Shown here: positions 15,274 to 24,955 of the stretch, one piece after another
Position numbering within the stretch: the stretch's first letter is position 1
Layout: each line of letters starts with the position of its first letter
Assembly (NCBI GenBank): GCA_963691775.1
Contig: OY829369.1
Span: 1,612,001 to 1,676,000, forward strand
Direction of reading: 5' to 3'
DNA length: 64,000 bases
From: JAZBPO01 sp963691775
GTDB lineage: Bacteria; Pseudomonadota; Gammaproteobacteria; Pseudomonadales; Azotimanducaceae
Notes under the pieces: generated by a model
Databases searched by the model: none
Told to the model about the DNA's origin: nothing
What the model saw: only the letters and a program-made list of their open reading frames with translations
Position numbers and translations under genes: made by a program

Positions 15274-16022
15274 GAGACGATCCTGTCACCTGAAGCTTGC
15301 GACATCGGTCAAAGATATCCGACTTTTGATTGACTGCTTCGTTTCCCGCTTCGACACCCTCGGTAAACCTGTACCAGCGGCCACCCCCACGTGGGTCGGG
15401 TCCCGACTGCGGTCGTCGCCGTGAGGGGGTTCGCGAACAGGGTCGATGTCGTCGGCGATGTTCGTGCGCGGGTTTCCTGTCGCCACCCCTATCGCACCGC
15501 ACGCATCGGGTTTCGGGCCAGCCAATGAAGCGCGCACATAACGATGCAGTGTCGCCACTGACGCGAGCGGGCGTATCGCGAATCCCTGTGCACATTCTCT
15601 CGCTTGCCTGGCGATGATGATTGACCCGTGATTCGTGATCGTGAAGCGGGGTCCCGCGTGCTTTCGCGACGCGCCCGAAGACAGCGCCCTGCTGGCCCTC
15701 ATCAGAGCCAATGGGGTCCGAGCGCTCGTGACCCGCCTGAGGTCGTGTGATCACCAAGAAGGAGAGGTTGGCCCCTTCCGATGCCGCCTCATGCAGCGGT
15801 TCGATGCGCTTGCTCGGCGTCAGCTAGCCGAGGCTGGACGTGCAGGCGCGGTCGATCGAAGCTTTGGCGCCTCATTTCGTTGGTGACCGAGGCCGTGGCG
15901 CGAGCCCCGAAACCTGGAAAAATGTCTCAGTCGTCTCGGCGCTTTCCGTCGAGGCGTGCGTGGGCGCCGTTCGGCCAGGATTCCTACTCGAACGATCAGC
16001 GTTGTGTCGATCGCCTACTCCC
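15274..16022. other. gene-free stretch
   Basis: No frame here has a recognisable product. GC-rich overlapping frames exist on both strands but none carries a motif, plausible start and consistent codon pattern. It is probably eroded DNA upstream of the hydrolase and at the end of the decayed IS to its right. Confidence 0.5.
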
Positions 16023-16742
16023 TCAACCACTTTGCGGCTGAGGTGGAATCGACCATCTACCCGTCGTTCGATCGGATGTGCCGCGGGGCGTTTCGAAGGC
16101 TGACCAGCCGACTGAGCTTCGCGGCGATCCTCCTGAAGCAGATTCAGCGATCAGGGGGACCGAGCGCCACTCGCACGTGTGCTGGTCGATCAAGGTCATG
16201 CACTTCAATTGCGGGCCGTTCGCAGTGTTGCCGAGCACGAAGCTGGGGCCCGGGCCTCCATCGGGCCCGTCGCTCGAAGCGGCTTCGCGCGGCTGCGCAC
16301 CCCCCGCTTCTGCAACGCTTTCGTTGCCTCGGTGCCGCAAGCCCCCCCCTTGTGCAAGGTCGCGAGGCTCGACTCGAGCTCAGGAAGGCGCTCTGGCGCT
16401 GCCCGGGTCGGGATATGCGGGTAGCCGAGTCCCGGATACGCTAGCCCGAGGTCCGGCATCGCGCTCAGCACCTTCCGGCCACTGGCCTCGATCACCGACT
16501 CGTGGCTCAGCGTCAGCGCGCGACCTGGCGCAGCGACCGAACGGGGCGCGAAGCAGGGACGCAGGTGGTCGTCTGCATCGAGTCCGTGCCCCATGGGGAC
16601 CCGCGAAAGGCACTCGTGCGGGCAGCCGCGCGATCGCTACGGGTCGAGGCGCCCCCGGACGTGGGGCGACCGTTTTCTGCTCGACGAACCCTGCGTTCCC
16701 GCGCCCGGTAACGGCGTGCCGCAGCTCGGCGCTGCGACACGC
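16023..16742 (-). pseudogene. decayed IS3-family transposase OrfB
   Basis: Minus-strand fragments in more than one frame match the intact OrfB at 42341 in order: TLSHESVIEASGRKVLSAM (its STLSYESVLDAKDREPLAAM), then ANGPQLKCMTLIDQHTCEW (its ANGQQLKCMTVIDEYTREC), then a poor match to the SRLVSLHGAPKYIRSDNG part. Frameshifts and substitutions have destroyed the DDE core. It belongs to the orfA at 16743-17009. Confidence 0.75.
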
Positions 16743-17009
16743 CTACCACTGTAGGGCCGTCAGGTCCTGAAGCATCGCCTTGTCAAGGCGCAGTTCCGCA
16801 ACCAGGCGCTTGAGCTTTGCGTTCTCCTCTCGGAGCTGCTTCAACTCTCGGATCTCGTCGGGCTCAAGTTCGCCATACTGCTTCTTCCAGCGGTAGGAGG
16901 TAGCTTCCGCGATGCTCAGCTTCCGGCAGGTCTCGCCGACCGACATGCCCGCATCGTGCTGCTTCATCGCAGCAACGATCTGCTGGGCCGAATACCGTTT
17001 GCCCTTCAT
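16743..17009 (-). CDS. IS3-family transposase OrfA of a decayed element
   Basis: An 88-residue intact OrfA starting MKGKRYSAQQIVAAMKQHD, with a helix-turn-helix (SVGETCRKLSIAEATSYRWK) and a leucine-rich coiled coil (IRELKQLREENAKLKRLVAE). The ATG is at 17009; the frame is open a further 19 codons upstream. Without a functional OrfB this element cannot move by itself. Confidence 0.8.
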   Translation of the reverse strand: MKGKRYSAQQIVAAMKQHDAGMSVGETCRKLSIAEATSYRWKKQYGELEPDEIRELKQLREENAKLKRLVAELRLDKAMLQDLTALQW

Positions 17010-17365
17010 CTGCAGAGCTCCCTTCCGGTCCAAGTCTGTCAGATTTGACGTTCTCTTCCGGACCAATTGTCAGGGAGAGCCTCACAGTTAGGGCGGGTGA
17101 TCGAGAAGATTGCCCATGCGTTCCCGGCAGCCTGGATTGCCAGCGACATCTGCAACGCCAAACTCGCCACTTCCGAGATAAGAAGTGAGATGGAGTGCCT
17201 TGGCATCAGCAACTGGTTCAGCTGGGCGCGCAATGATCCAAAGTCGATGGAGAGGTCGCGTGAAGGCACCGAACTGCTCTTCGCGCAGACTTAAGCCGAT
17301 GTGAAACGGGAGACGGTGTCGAGAATGCCAACGTTATGGCGCGCGCTCATCCGATCCGCGCCCTT
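17010..17365. other. gene-free stretch between two IS elements
   Basis: A 75-codon + frame (17067-17294) is present but shows no motif, and I do not call it. The stretch probably contains the outer end of the decayed IS at left. Confidence 0.4.
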
Positions 17366-17404
17366 TGAACCGCCCCGGGTTTCCCGGAGGCCGTTTTGTG
17401 TGAA

Positions 17405-18310
17405 TCAGGCCGCCAAGGCCTGACCCTTGCTTCGTCGATAGTACTCGGCTTCAAGCTCGGCCGGCGGGATGTCCCCTATCGGTTCGAGGAGTCGACGGTT
17501 GTTGAACCAGTCGACCCACGTCAGCGTCGCCAGTTCGACATCCTCAAGACGCTGCCAGGAACGCCGACGACGGATGACCTCGGTCTTGAACAGCCCGATC
17601 ATCGACTCGGCCATCGCGTTGTCGTAGGAATCGCCTACGCTGCCCACCGAAGGCTCGATGCCTGCTTCCAGCAGTCGATCGGTGTATCGAATCGACAAGT
17701 ACTGGCTGCCGCGGTCGCTGTGGTGAATCAGGCCGTCGAAGCCTTGCCGCGACCGCTCGTGAAGCGCCTGTTCCAGGGCGTCGAGCGGCAGATCGGTACG
17801 CGCCGTCGCGCTCGCACGCCAACCGACGATGCGTCTCGAGAACACGTCGATGACGAAGGCCACGAAAACGAAGCCGCTGCGGACCCGGACATACGTGAAG
17901 TCCGCGACCCAAAGCTGGTCCGGACGCTCGGCCACGAATGCGCGCTGAACCTTGTCCAGAGGGCAGACTCCGTCCTTCGACGGGATCGTCGTCACCACGC
18001 CCTTACCCCGAACGACGCCCGACAAGCCCAGCTGTGCCATCAGGCGCTCGACCGCGCAGCGCGCCGCATCGATACCTTCGCGCCCGAGCTGCTTCCAGAC
18101 CTTCCGCGCGCCGTACACGCTGAAGTTCTCCACGTGCACGCGCTGGATCTCGACGGACAGGATCCGGTTGCGCTGCGCACGGACCGGCAGCCTCGCCGGC
18201 TCGCGTGCTTGTCGCTCGGCCTCGAAGTACGTCGACGGGGCGATCGGCAGGACTCTGCAGATCGGCTCGACCCCGTAGTCGACGCGGTATGCGTCGATGA
18301 ACGCGATCAT
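17405..18310 (-). CDS. IS3-family transposase OrfB
   Basis: A 301-residue DDE transposase. It has the HTH_21 region (FIDAYRVDYGVEPICRVLPI, YGARKVWKQLGREG) followed by the rve core with acidic residues in WVADFTYVRV, HHSDRGSQYLS and NAMAESMIGLFKTE, ending DWFNNRRLLEPIGDIPP. Its ATG overlaps the orfA stop by ATGA. Confidence 0.9.
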   Translation of the reverse strand: MIAFIDAYRVDYGVEPICRVLPIAPSTYFEAERQAREPARLPVRAQRNRILSVEIQRVHVENFSVYGARKVWKQLGREGIDAARCAVERLMAQLGLSGVVRGKGVVTTIPSKDGVCPLDKVQRAFVAERPDQLWVADFTYVRVRSGFVFVAFVIDVFSRRIVGWRASATARTDLPLDALEQALHERSRQGFDGLIHHSDRGSQYLSIRYTDRLLEAGIEPSVGSVGDSYDNAMAESMIGLFKTEVIRRRRSWQRLEDVELATLTWVDWFNNRRLLEPIGDIPPAELEAEYYRRSKGQALAA

Positions 18311-18645
18311 TTCCTCGGTGGGCGCAGGGAGGCCTGCCCGTCGAGCTCCGCCTGTGCGAAAAACGCCGATGCCTTTCGCAGGATCTCGATCGCCTGGCGA
18401 AGCTCTCGATTCTCGCGCTCGAGCGCCTTGATGCGATCGCGCTCGTCTGTGGTCAGGCCCTCACGCACGCCGGAGTCGCGTTCGGCTTGCCGCACCCAGC
18501 GACGGAGCGTCTCCTTGGTGCAGCCTATCCTCTCGGCAATCGACGAGATCGCGGACCACTGGGATTCGTGCTGCGCCTGCAGGTCCAGGACCATGCCTAC
18601 GGCGCGCTCACGCAGTTCGGGGGAATAGCTCGGTTGGGATTTCAT
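18307..18645 (-). CDS. IS3-family transposase OrfA
   Basis: A 112-residue OrfA (MKSQPSYSPELRERAVGMVL). The helix-turn-helix is SSIAERIGCTKETLRRWVRQ, followed by a coiled coil (DRIKALERENRELRQAIEIL) and the AFFAQAELDGQ tail common in this family. Confidence 0.9.
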   Translation of the reverse strand: MKSQPSYSPELRERAVGMVLDLQAQHESQWSAISSIAERIGCTKETLRRWVRQAERDSGVREGLTTDERDRIKALERENRELRQAIEILRKASAFFAQAELDGQASLRPPRK

Positions 18646-18695
18646 GGCTCGATCCTCTCACAGGAAAGAGCCTCCGGAATTCTCAGGGCGGTTCA

Positions 18696-19312
18696 CTTCA
18701 TCGTGCGAGTTTCTTATCACATTGCGAACTAATGCTTAAGCTAGTCTTAGTGACGCTCAATAGCCGCCACGACGGAAGTATCTCTTCGGCACACGCCCTG
18801 ATCGTCCGTTGGACAGCCGGACCGGCTAGCAGACAGCGGCTTCGAACGATTCAGTCGCTCTTTGGGTGGTGCCGCATGGGCATCATGGCCCGCCCTGAAC
18901 TGCGGCATATCGTCCGGCGGTAGCTGCCTCCGCTTGACGAAGGTGCGTATCGACGCGCTGAATCGCGGCTTCAGCGAGACTCCGCCGTAAAGTGATCTGA
19001 GGGCTTGGAGATGGCAGCGAGAAGCCGCCCAATTTAGTATAGAAGATGGTCATCCCCAACGGACTGGTAATCTGAAGGATTCTGTCTGCTGTGGATAGCG
19101 CGATAGGTTGAGATCAGAGCGAAACGGCCGGCATCGCATTGCGCGGCACTCTTGCGAGAGCAACACGGCTCCGCTGAGACCTACGCAGGAAAGGGGCAAT
19201 TTGACTAAAAGCGCCGTATGACGTCTCAACAACTTCGCCCCATTTCCAGAGCTTTTCGGAATCAGCGTTGGACTAGAGCGAGCCCTCCAGCGTCCCTATA
19301 CAAGAGCCGGTT
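18696..19312. other. gene-free stretch upstream of an acyltransferase
   Basis: About 600 bases without a recognisable product on either strand. The last part should contain the promoter of the acyltransferase at 19313, but I see no clear -35/-10 pair. Confidence 0.4.
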
Positions 19313-21226
19313 TTGACCTATCGCCCCGACATCGACGGCTTACGATCGCTGGCTGTCGTCTCAGTCGTTTTGTTTCACTACGAGCTTCCTGGCTTCGATG
19401 GGGGCTTTGTTGGGGTCGACATATTCTTCGTGATCTCGGGCTTTCTCATCAGCCAGATCATCTTTCACGAATGCAAGGAAGAGCGGTTTTCTCTCGTGGC
19501 GTTCTATGAACGGCGCGCCCGCCGCCTGCTGCCTGCGCTGTTCGCGACGCTGACGGGGACGTTGATCGCCGGCGCGCTGGTCCTGTTTCCGTCAGATCTC
19601 GGTGCATTGGCGCACTCCGCCGCTGCAACGATATCGTTCGTGGCGAACCTGTACTTCTGGAGCGGCTCCGGTTATTTCGGCGGCGCGGCTGAATATGAGC
19701 CATTACTTCATATGTGGTCTCTCGCGGTAGAAGAACAGTTCTATATCGTTTACCCTTTATTTGTTCTTCTGCTATTTAGGCTGGGAAGTGGCATCGCCCT
19801 CAGACTTTGCTTCTTGATGACCCTGCTATTCAGTTTCACGCTGTCCGTCTACGCAGCTTGGAAATATCCTAATGCAGCGTTCTACTTTCCGATTACTCGC
19901 GCTTGGGAATTGATGCTGGGTGCAGTGGTTGCGCGCCCAAGAGAACTCCTTCCCGCCCTGGAAGGCCCGCGCAAGGCGTGGGTACCAGAGCTGGCTTCAG
20001 CCGTAGGCGCTTGTTTGGTTCTTGTACCACTGGCGATGCTGGATGGCGACTCTGTATTTCCTGGGCACAATGCGATCGCGCCCGTGTTAGGTACTGCGAT
20101 GCTTATCTGGAGCGGAGGGCACGGAGGCGGCTTCCTTATCAAGCTGATGAGCAACCGATTAGCTGTCGGCCTTGGGCTCATTTCCTACTCTTTGTATCTG
20201 GTGCATTGGCCGATCTGGGTATTCTTCGGAGAAGTCTTTCCTGGTGGTCGTGATAACTTTTCTGTCCGCCTCTTCCTCGTAGCCTGCTCGCTTTCAGCCG
20301 CTTGGGCTAGTTGGCGATTCGTCGAATTGCCATTTAGAGACCGCAAACGATTCAACAGGCATCAGATCTTCATGAGCTCAGGAGTCATCGGTCTCCTTAT
20401 GGTTCTCGCGAGCATATGGCTCTCACTTACACCAGAGTCTGCTGCACGAAACACGCTAAGTGCGGAACAAGCCTCAATACTCAGCTCAGAGTCTTACATT
20501 AAAAGCGTGCCCTTCGAAGAGCCGGAGTGCTTTTTGGGAAGAAATAGGGCACAACTTGAACCCTGCTTGGCGGTTCTGGATTCAGGCGGATTCATGTTGT
20601 GGGGCGACTCATATGCGGAGCACTTGGTTTCAGGTCTTTCTGCTTCAGCGGCGCTAGACTTCGGCGAGATAGCTTACGGGGGGTGCCCGCCATTCCTATA
20701 CAGCTTCGGTGGAGGGCGCCCCAACTGTCGGCACTTCTCGGCACGTGCAACCCGGGCAATCGAAGGGCTTGCACCTCACAGAGTGGTACTTGTGGCTCGA
20801 TGGAATCTTTATGACAGAGATCGATGGGGAATTGATTTGGAAGCAGAACTCGGCGCGAGCATACAGTGGTTACGATCCGCGGGCGTGCGCTCCGTCGACG
20901 TGATCGGCCTCCTCCCGACTTGGGAACGGAGTTTCCCAAGATTGGTTATCGCATCCTCGATAGAATCTCGCCCCGGAGATAGCATTCCTCTCGAACAATC
21001 CCAATTCGATCCACGACTCGAAGAGAGGCTGAAGCGCGTAACGGATATGCACGGAGCGCGCTACATTCCTCTCAGAAACCTCTTCTGCCCGGAGGATCGC
21101 TGTGCGACCTATTCGAGCAACGGCGAGATTAGGCAATGGGACAGTGGTCATTTGACCGTAGGAGGATCGCGCGACCTCGGGGCAGTGCTAGCGGAAGCGC
21201 TTCAGCTAGGAAGCGACGATCATTAA
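19313..21226 (+). CDS. OafA-type acyltransferase with C-terminal SGNH domain
   Basis: A 637-residue inner-membrane acyltransferase. The N-terminus YRPDIDGLRSLAVVSVVLFH and GGFVGVDIFFVISGFLI are the acyltransferase-3 signature, followed by about ten membrane helices to residue 370. The C-terminal part (from about 400) has LDSGGFMLWGDSYAEH, the SGNH block I (GDS), and ends with DSGHLTVGGSRDLG, the block V Asp/His pair. Such fusions O-acetylate surface polysaccharides. The start is a TTG with a weak AAGAG upstream; no better start lies nearby. It converges with the methyltransferase at 21223, overlapping by four bases. Confidence 0.9.
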   Translation: MTYRPDIDGLRSLAVVSVVLFHYELPGFDGGFVGVDIFFVISGFLISQIIFHECKEERFSLVAFYERRARRLLPALFATLTGTLIAGALVLFPSDLGALAHSAAATISFVANLYFWSGSGYFGGAAEYEPLLHMWSLAVEEQFYIVYPLFVLLLFRLGSGIALRLCFLMTLLFSFTLSVYAAWKYPNAAFYFPITRAWELMLGAVVARPRELLPALEGPRKAWVPELASAVGACLVLVPLAMLDGDSVFPGHNAIAPVLGTAMLIWSGGHGGGFLIKLMSNRLAVGLGLISYSLYLVHWPIWVFFGEVFPGGRDNFSVRLFLVACSLSAAWASWRFVELPFRDRKRFNRHQIFMSSGVIGLLMVLASIWLSLTPESAARNTLSAEQASILSSESYIKSVPFEEPECFLGRNRAQLEPCLAVLDSGGFMLWGDSYAEHLVSGLSASAALDFGEIAYGGCPPFLYSFGGGRPNCRHFSARATRAIEGLAPHRVVLVARWNLYDRDRWGIDLEAELGASIQWLRSAGVRSVDVIGLLPTWERSFPRLVIASSIESRPGDSIPLEQSQFDPRLEERLKRVTDMHGARYIPLRNLFCPEDRCATYSSNGEIRQWDSGHLTVGGSRDLGAVLAEALQLGSDDH

Positions 21227-22158
21227 CGACTCTCCCCGGCTCTACCTCCAGGGCGCGTGGCCAGAACTGTCAGAACGGTAGCAAAAACGTCATCGGGCGA
21301 ACGCTGCGCTAATTCAGGTACCACTGGAAAGTCAGGCAGCTCAGAGGGTCTATCTACCCTGACCTCATTGTAACGGAGATCAGGCTGCGCCTCGAAAAGC
21401 GTCCGCCAATCCGACGGCCTCAGCCGATTACCTCGTGCATCGAAGTCTTTGCTTGAATCGTACCCGTCCCCGTCCCGAAGGAAACCGAAAGGGTCCATTC
21501 GCATATCCCTATGGTCCTGGAGGTTTATGGCGTGAATCATCGCGCCACCATCTGTCAGCGCTTCCGAAAGTGCAGCGAGAACAGAACTGGCTGCTTCGAT
21601 GGGAACGTGCTCCAAGGTGCTAGCGGAGTAAATTAGATGCACAGGCTCTGGAAATGGCTCCGCTGTAGCGTCGAATGGCGCAAGGTATTCGATACCTCTT
21701 TCCTTTAATGCTGAGCCTAGGTCGGCAGCCCGCGCAGCACTCCCAAGTTCGGACGCTCGTGAGCGTACACCCTGTACATCGACAGACGCGGGCGCTGCAG
21801 CGGCCAGTGCTTCGATGTCTATCCCGGAGAGCAGTCGACGCAGTCCGGCCCACCCGACGATAGGATTGAAATCTACAGCGTAGCTGCGTTCGGCGCCGAG
21901 CAGCCGCATTACGACTGCATCTGACATCAGGAATCCGCAACCGAAGTCCACGCAAATCTGCCCGTCCAGCACAGGGGAGCATCCAGCCTCGTAAATCCTC
22001 GAGACGACCAAACGCATTCGCTCGGCGAGGTCCGTTCGGTAGGCAGCCCTGCGACCACGAATTGCATTCACGAGCGGATGGGATCCGTGGCCGAGCGAGC
22101 CCGTGAGTCTGAGGGCTGCTTCTCGGGTTCGGCGTTTGATTGCCCGTGCATAAGACAT
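21223..22158 (-). CDS. class I SAM-dependent methyltransferase
   Basis: From the ATG at 22158 a 311-residue protein (MSYARAIKRRT). The frame is open to a TTG at 22245, which would add 29 residues. SAM motif I is CVDFGCGFLMSDAVV, followed by YAVDFNPIVGWAG (motif II) and LIYSASTLEHVPIEAA (motif IV/post-I, with the EHV often seen in sugar and lipid methyltransferases). The position beside an O-acyltransferase suggests modification of a surface glycan, but this is inference. No membrane helix. Confidence 0.8.
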   Translation of the reverse strand: MSYARAIKRRTREAALRLTGSLGHGSHPLVNAIRGRRAAYRTDLAERMRLVVSRIYEAGCSPVLDGQICVDFGCGFLMSDAVVMRLLGAERSYAVDFNPIVGWAGLRRLLSGIDIEALAAAAPASVDVQGVRSRASELGSAARAADLGSALKERGIEYLAPFDATAEPFPEPVHLIYSASTLEHVPIEAASSVLAALSEALTDGGAMIHAINLQDHRDMRMDPFGFLRDGDGYDSSKDFDARGNRLRPSDWRTLFEAQPDLRYNEVRVDRPSELPDFPVVPELAQRSPDDVFATVLTVLATRPGGRAGESR

Positions 22159-22993
22159 GGTTTCTGAGCTCTTCGGTGAATACAGACGACGTATATGACG
22201 CGACGGGGGCCCCGCGTCGCGCCAGTGATCAAGATAGCGACGCAAGATGTAAGTGCCAATAGTCGGTTGGCCCGACTTTCGCCGCGCGAAACTGGGTCGA
22301 CGCCTGAGTATTCGAAGTCATCCTCTCGGATCGGCTGGCGGTGATCGCTACACCTGTGCGCCCGCGAGCTTTATCGGCCGCTCCAAGTCGAGGAGGCCTG
22401 TTTCCGCAGTCGCCCCGTCCATAGCGGGGAAGCAGAGCGCTCCTAAGTGAACGGTCCTACTTCACGAATCTTTGGACCCATAACAACGAGCGCCCGAACA
22501 TGGTCTCTAGCTGCAATATCTCAGTTCAGAGGCTGGCCGTCGTCGCCTGGATTCTACTTCGGCAGCTCCCTAGAGAATGAGGGTGTGACCGGTCGATTAG
22601 CGCGCAGTCTCCCTGGCTTGCAGCTTCTCGGTCGGACGGTTCGTAAGGGCGGTAATGAGCAATCACGACCGTGTCGGGCCGGGGAGTGAGCCGTGGCCAC
22701 GGAAGCGCTGGACGAGCGAGGATGTCGCGCGTAGACGGCGCAGTCGCGACCAGCGGCTCCAGCCAGCGCTTGTAGACGTATTGGTCGCGAGTTGATTGTA
22801 GAGCCGAAGCGCATCGGGGAGATTCGCGCACGAGACCGGCCTGATCTCTTTGGCTCACCGATCGGTTGAGAAGATGGAAAGGAATGATGGAACGGAAGGA
22901 ACGGAGTGGACACCCACCGCGCCCAAATTAGCTTACAGCGCCTTCAGCACCTGGCTATTGCGCGTCTACTCCTGACGGGTGCAGCCTCAGGGC
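22159..22993. other. degraded stretch with an IS3 OrfB scrap
   Basis: At 22455-22502 the + strand reads SYFTNLWTHNNERPNM, a match to the conserved C-terminal segment of IS3-family OrfB transposases (W..YN..RP). No other part of that gene is found. A GGACACCCACC motif lies at 22908-22918. The rest has no recognisable content. Confidence 0.6.
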
Positions 22994-23505
22994 ATGGGGT
23001 ACCCGCGCGCCTTCACTGTCGATCTCGATCAACCCGGCTTCTACCACCGCATGAGCTGGTGTGTCCTTCGTGCCTCGCTGTGTGGGCAGGACCCGATCTC
23101 CGGGCGCTGCTTCGGCCATCGCCGCGTCTGGATCTAGCAACGCCTTTTCATGCTGGCCGACAGCTTCGCCGTCGGGCTCTACGCATGGGCGGTCATGAGC
23201 AATCACACGCACGTCGTCCTGCGTATCGATTCCGGACTGCCCGAGCAATGGTCGGACGAGGAGGTTGCACGGCGCTGGGCGCGTCTCGATCGCACGTTGG
23301 CCGTGGTCACGGAGAGTCACGTCGAGCAGCGCGTCCGCAGGGTCATCGATCAACCGGAACGACTCGCAGAGCTGCGAAGGCGCCTCGGCAGTCTCAGCTG
23401 GTTCATGCGGTTCCTGAATGATCGAGGAGGTTTTCGGCAGCACAGTGGGAATAACCCGCACGCTGAAGCGCCGTGCCCTGGAGACGCGGCTGCGCTGCCT
23501 TCGTA
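22994..23505 (+). pseudogene. RAYT (REP-associated tyrosine transposase) remnant
   Basis: The + strand reads MGYPRAFTVDLDQPGFYHRMS, has a nonsense codon TAG at 23135, then continues LADSFAVGLYAWAVMSNHTHVVLRID and LGSLSWFMRFLN. It matches the gene at 41588-43769 over its first part. The HUH box (SNHTHVV) is intact but the catalytic Tyr region and everything after RFLN (about 23420) is replaced by unrelated sequence. Confidence 0.8.
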
Positions 23506-23791
23506 GAAGCGGCGTCGTCTGCTAGGGCTTTCTGCAGACTCGCCGAGGGCTTCAACACCATCTCGAGGCGCGAACCGGTGTTCTTCCAAGCTTTATTCCT
23601 GCGCTGAGCTGATCACGGCCTGCAGGGACATGCATCGTTCTGCCGGTGTGTCTGTCCATGGATGATGATGATGACACTGTCTAAGTGGAGCGCATCTGAG
23701 GATAGTGCGCAAGGCGGCTAGCGACTCGTATCGGCGTTCGATCGCCAACAACTACGAAGCGCTGGACTCTTCGCGCGACGATCGCCGGGCG

Positions 23792-24079
23792 CTAGGGAAT
23801 GAGGGCGGATACCTGCTTGGCGAGATCCACCGCAGCGTTCGACAGCCTTCCGATCCGCTCGGCTATCTGAGCGAGGCTTTCATTCCTGCGGGTCGCTTCG
23901 GCGACCTCTTTGATCAGGGCGTCATAGGTTGCCGAATCCGACACCTGCGGCCGCAGCGCGTCGTGATCAACGCTCGTCAGTGCCTTGATTCGCTCGATCG
24001 ACGACTTGAGTTCCTCGTCGGCCGCGGCTGCGGATTCGCGATCAGCCGCTTCCATCTCTGCTCGCCAATCATCACTCAT
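23792..24079 (-). CDS. small helical protein, last gene of a five-gene operon
   Basis: A 95-residue acidic protein (MSDDWRAEMEAADRES) with two long amphipathic helices (EELKSSIERIKALTSVDHD and YDALIKEVAEATRRNESLAQIAERIGRLS) suggesting a coiled coil. No signal peptide or membrane segment. It follows the lipoprotein gene by 54 bases in the same direction and is probably cotranscribed. Function unknown. Confidence 0.6.
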   Translation of the reverse strand: MSDDWRAEMEAADRESAAAADEELKSSIERIKALTSVDHDALRPQVSDSATYDALIKEVAEATRRNESLAQIAERIGRLSNAAVDLAKQVSALIP

Positions 24080-24133
24080 TCGGTGCTCCTTGCTGCCTCA
24101 TCAGACCTCCTGAATCGGAAGACGATCGATGGA

Positions 24134-24757
24134 TCAGGGGGTACTTTCGCTGGTGGGTACGGCCGCTTGTACCTCTCGTAGCTGCGCGATGCCGGCCGCG
24201 GCCTTGTCCGAAATCTCTATCAGCGCGTTGTTTATCTCGTCGCGCGTGTCAGCTACCCCGAATGCCTCGAGCAGCCTGTCTTGCATCGTCGCGACATCGC
24301 GAACGCTCTCCAGGTGCGCAGTAACGACCGCATTCGCCGCGATCATGCGACTGAATGCTTGATCAACAGCTTGTAGGAGTTTCGCCTCGGAATCATCGAT
24401 CGGGTCGAGTAGCTCGCGTCGCCTTGACTCGATCCGACGCACAGCCAGTTCCGCCCAGTACCCCACGCGCTCTAGTACGACGTTCGGGTCACCCTCCTGT
24501 GCCGCCTCGACCAGCTTTCCCTGTCTAATGAACTTGCGCAGATACTTTGGCTTCCACTCGGAGTCAATGAATGCGTTCGCTTGAGCGCGTAAACCGTCAT
24601 GGTAGGCGCTGACAAGCGCCTGATGAGAGGATTTGAGGGCCACTAGATCAGAGCCGATGAGCCGTGAGAGCTCCACGGACTCCTCCGGCACCGACGCACA
24701 GCCCGCCACGGCCAGGACAAAGAGACCAATCAGTAGTTTTGGCAACTCGCTCGTCAT
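24134..24757 (-). CDS. lipoprotein, operon gene 4
   Basis: A 207-residue lipoprotein. The frame is open from 24892, but the ATG at 24757 gives a textbook lipoprotein signal (MTSELPKLLIGLFVLAVAGC, lipobox VAGC), so it is preferred. The mature region is almost entirely helical (LIGSDLVALKSSHQALVSAYHDG, ... AISDKAAAGIAQL-like heptads), probably a periplasmic coiled coil. No family is recognised. It could bridge the outer membrane to the membrane protein encoded first in the operon. Confidence 0.65.
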   Translation of the reverse strand: MTSELPKLLIGLFVLAVAGCASVPEESVELSRLIGSDLVALKSSHQALVSAYHDGLRAQANAFIDSEWKPKYLRKFIRQGKLVEAAQEGDPNVVLERVGYWAELAVRRIESRRRELLDPIDDSEAKLLQAVDQAFSRMIAANAVVTAHLESVRDVATMQDRLLEAFGVADTRDEINNALIEISDKAAAGIAQLREVQAAVPTSESTP

Positions 24758-24955
24758 CAAAGACGCATCTCCAAAGGGTCGAAGCGGCAAATCAAGGCAA
24801 CGCGCGAGATCCACGCAGGTGTTGGAGTCAGCGCGCACGGATTTCACGATGGCTTCGTCCATACGGAGCGAGTTTGCCCATTTCAACAGCAACCAAGACC
24901 AGAGCTCCTAGAGGAGTTCATTGTGAGCCACACTGTGTTCGCTATGTCGTCGAAG

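Larger units (their letters stand above)
17366..18695 (-). mobile_element. IS3-family insertion sequence (1330 bp) with 3-bp target duplication
   Basis: The left end reads TGAACCGCCCCGGGTTTCCC and the right end, read inward, TGAACCGCCCTGAGAATTCC; both continue with CGGAGGC and TGTGA. These are good inverted repeats of the IS3 family. The flanks carry CTT at 17363-17365 and 18696-18698, a 3-bp target duplication. Both orfs are intact, so this is a recent and possibly active insertion. Confidence 0.9.

Noticed and set aside
17067..17294. 75-codon + frame (MSGRASQLGRVIEK)
   Set aside because: Plausible codon use but no motif, and it lies in IS-border debris.
17396..18628. 410-residue + frame through the IS at 17366
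   Set aside because: Antisense to intact transposase genes.
19200..19275. Possible attC ahead of the acyltransferase (CTCAACAACTTCG ... CAGCGTTGGAC)
   Set aside because: The core and inverse core are not complementary and no palindromic body connects them.
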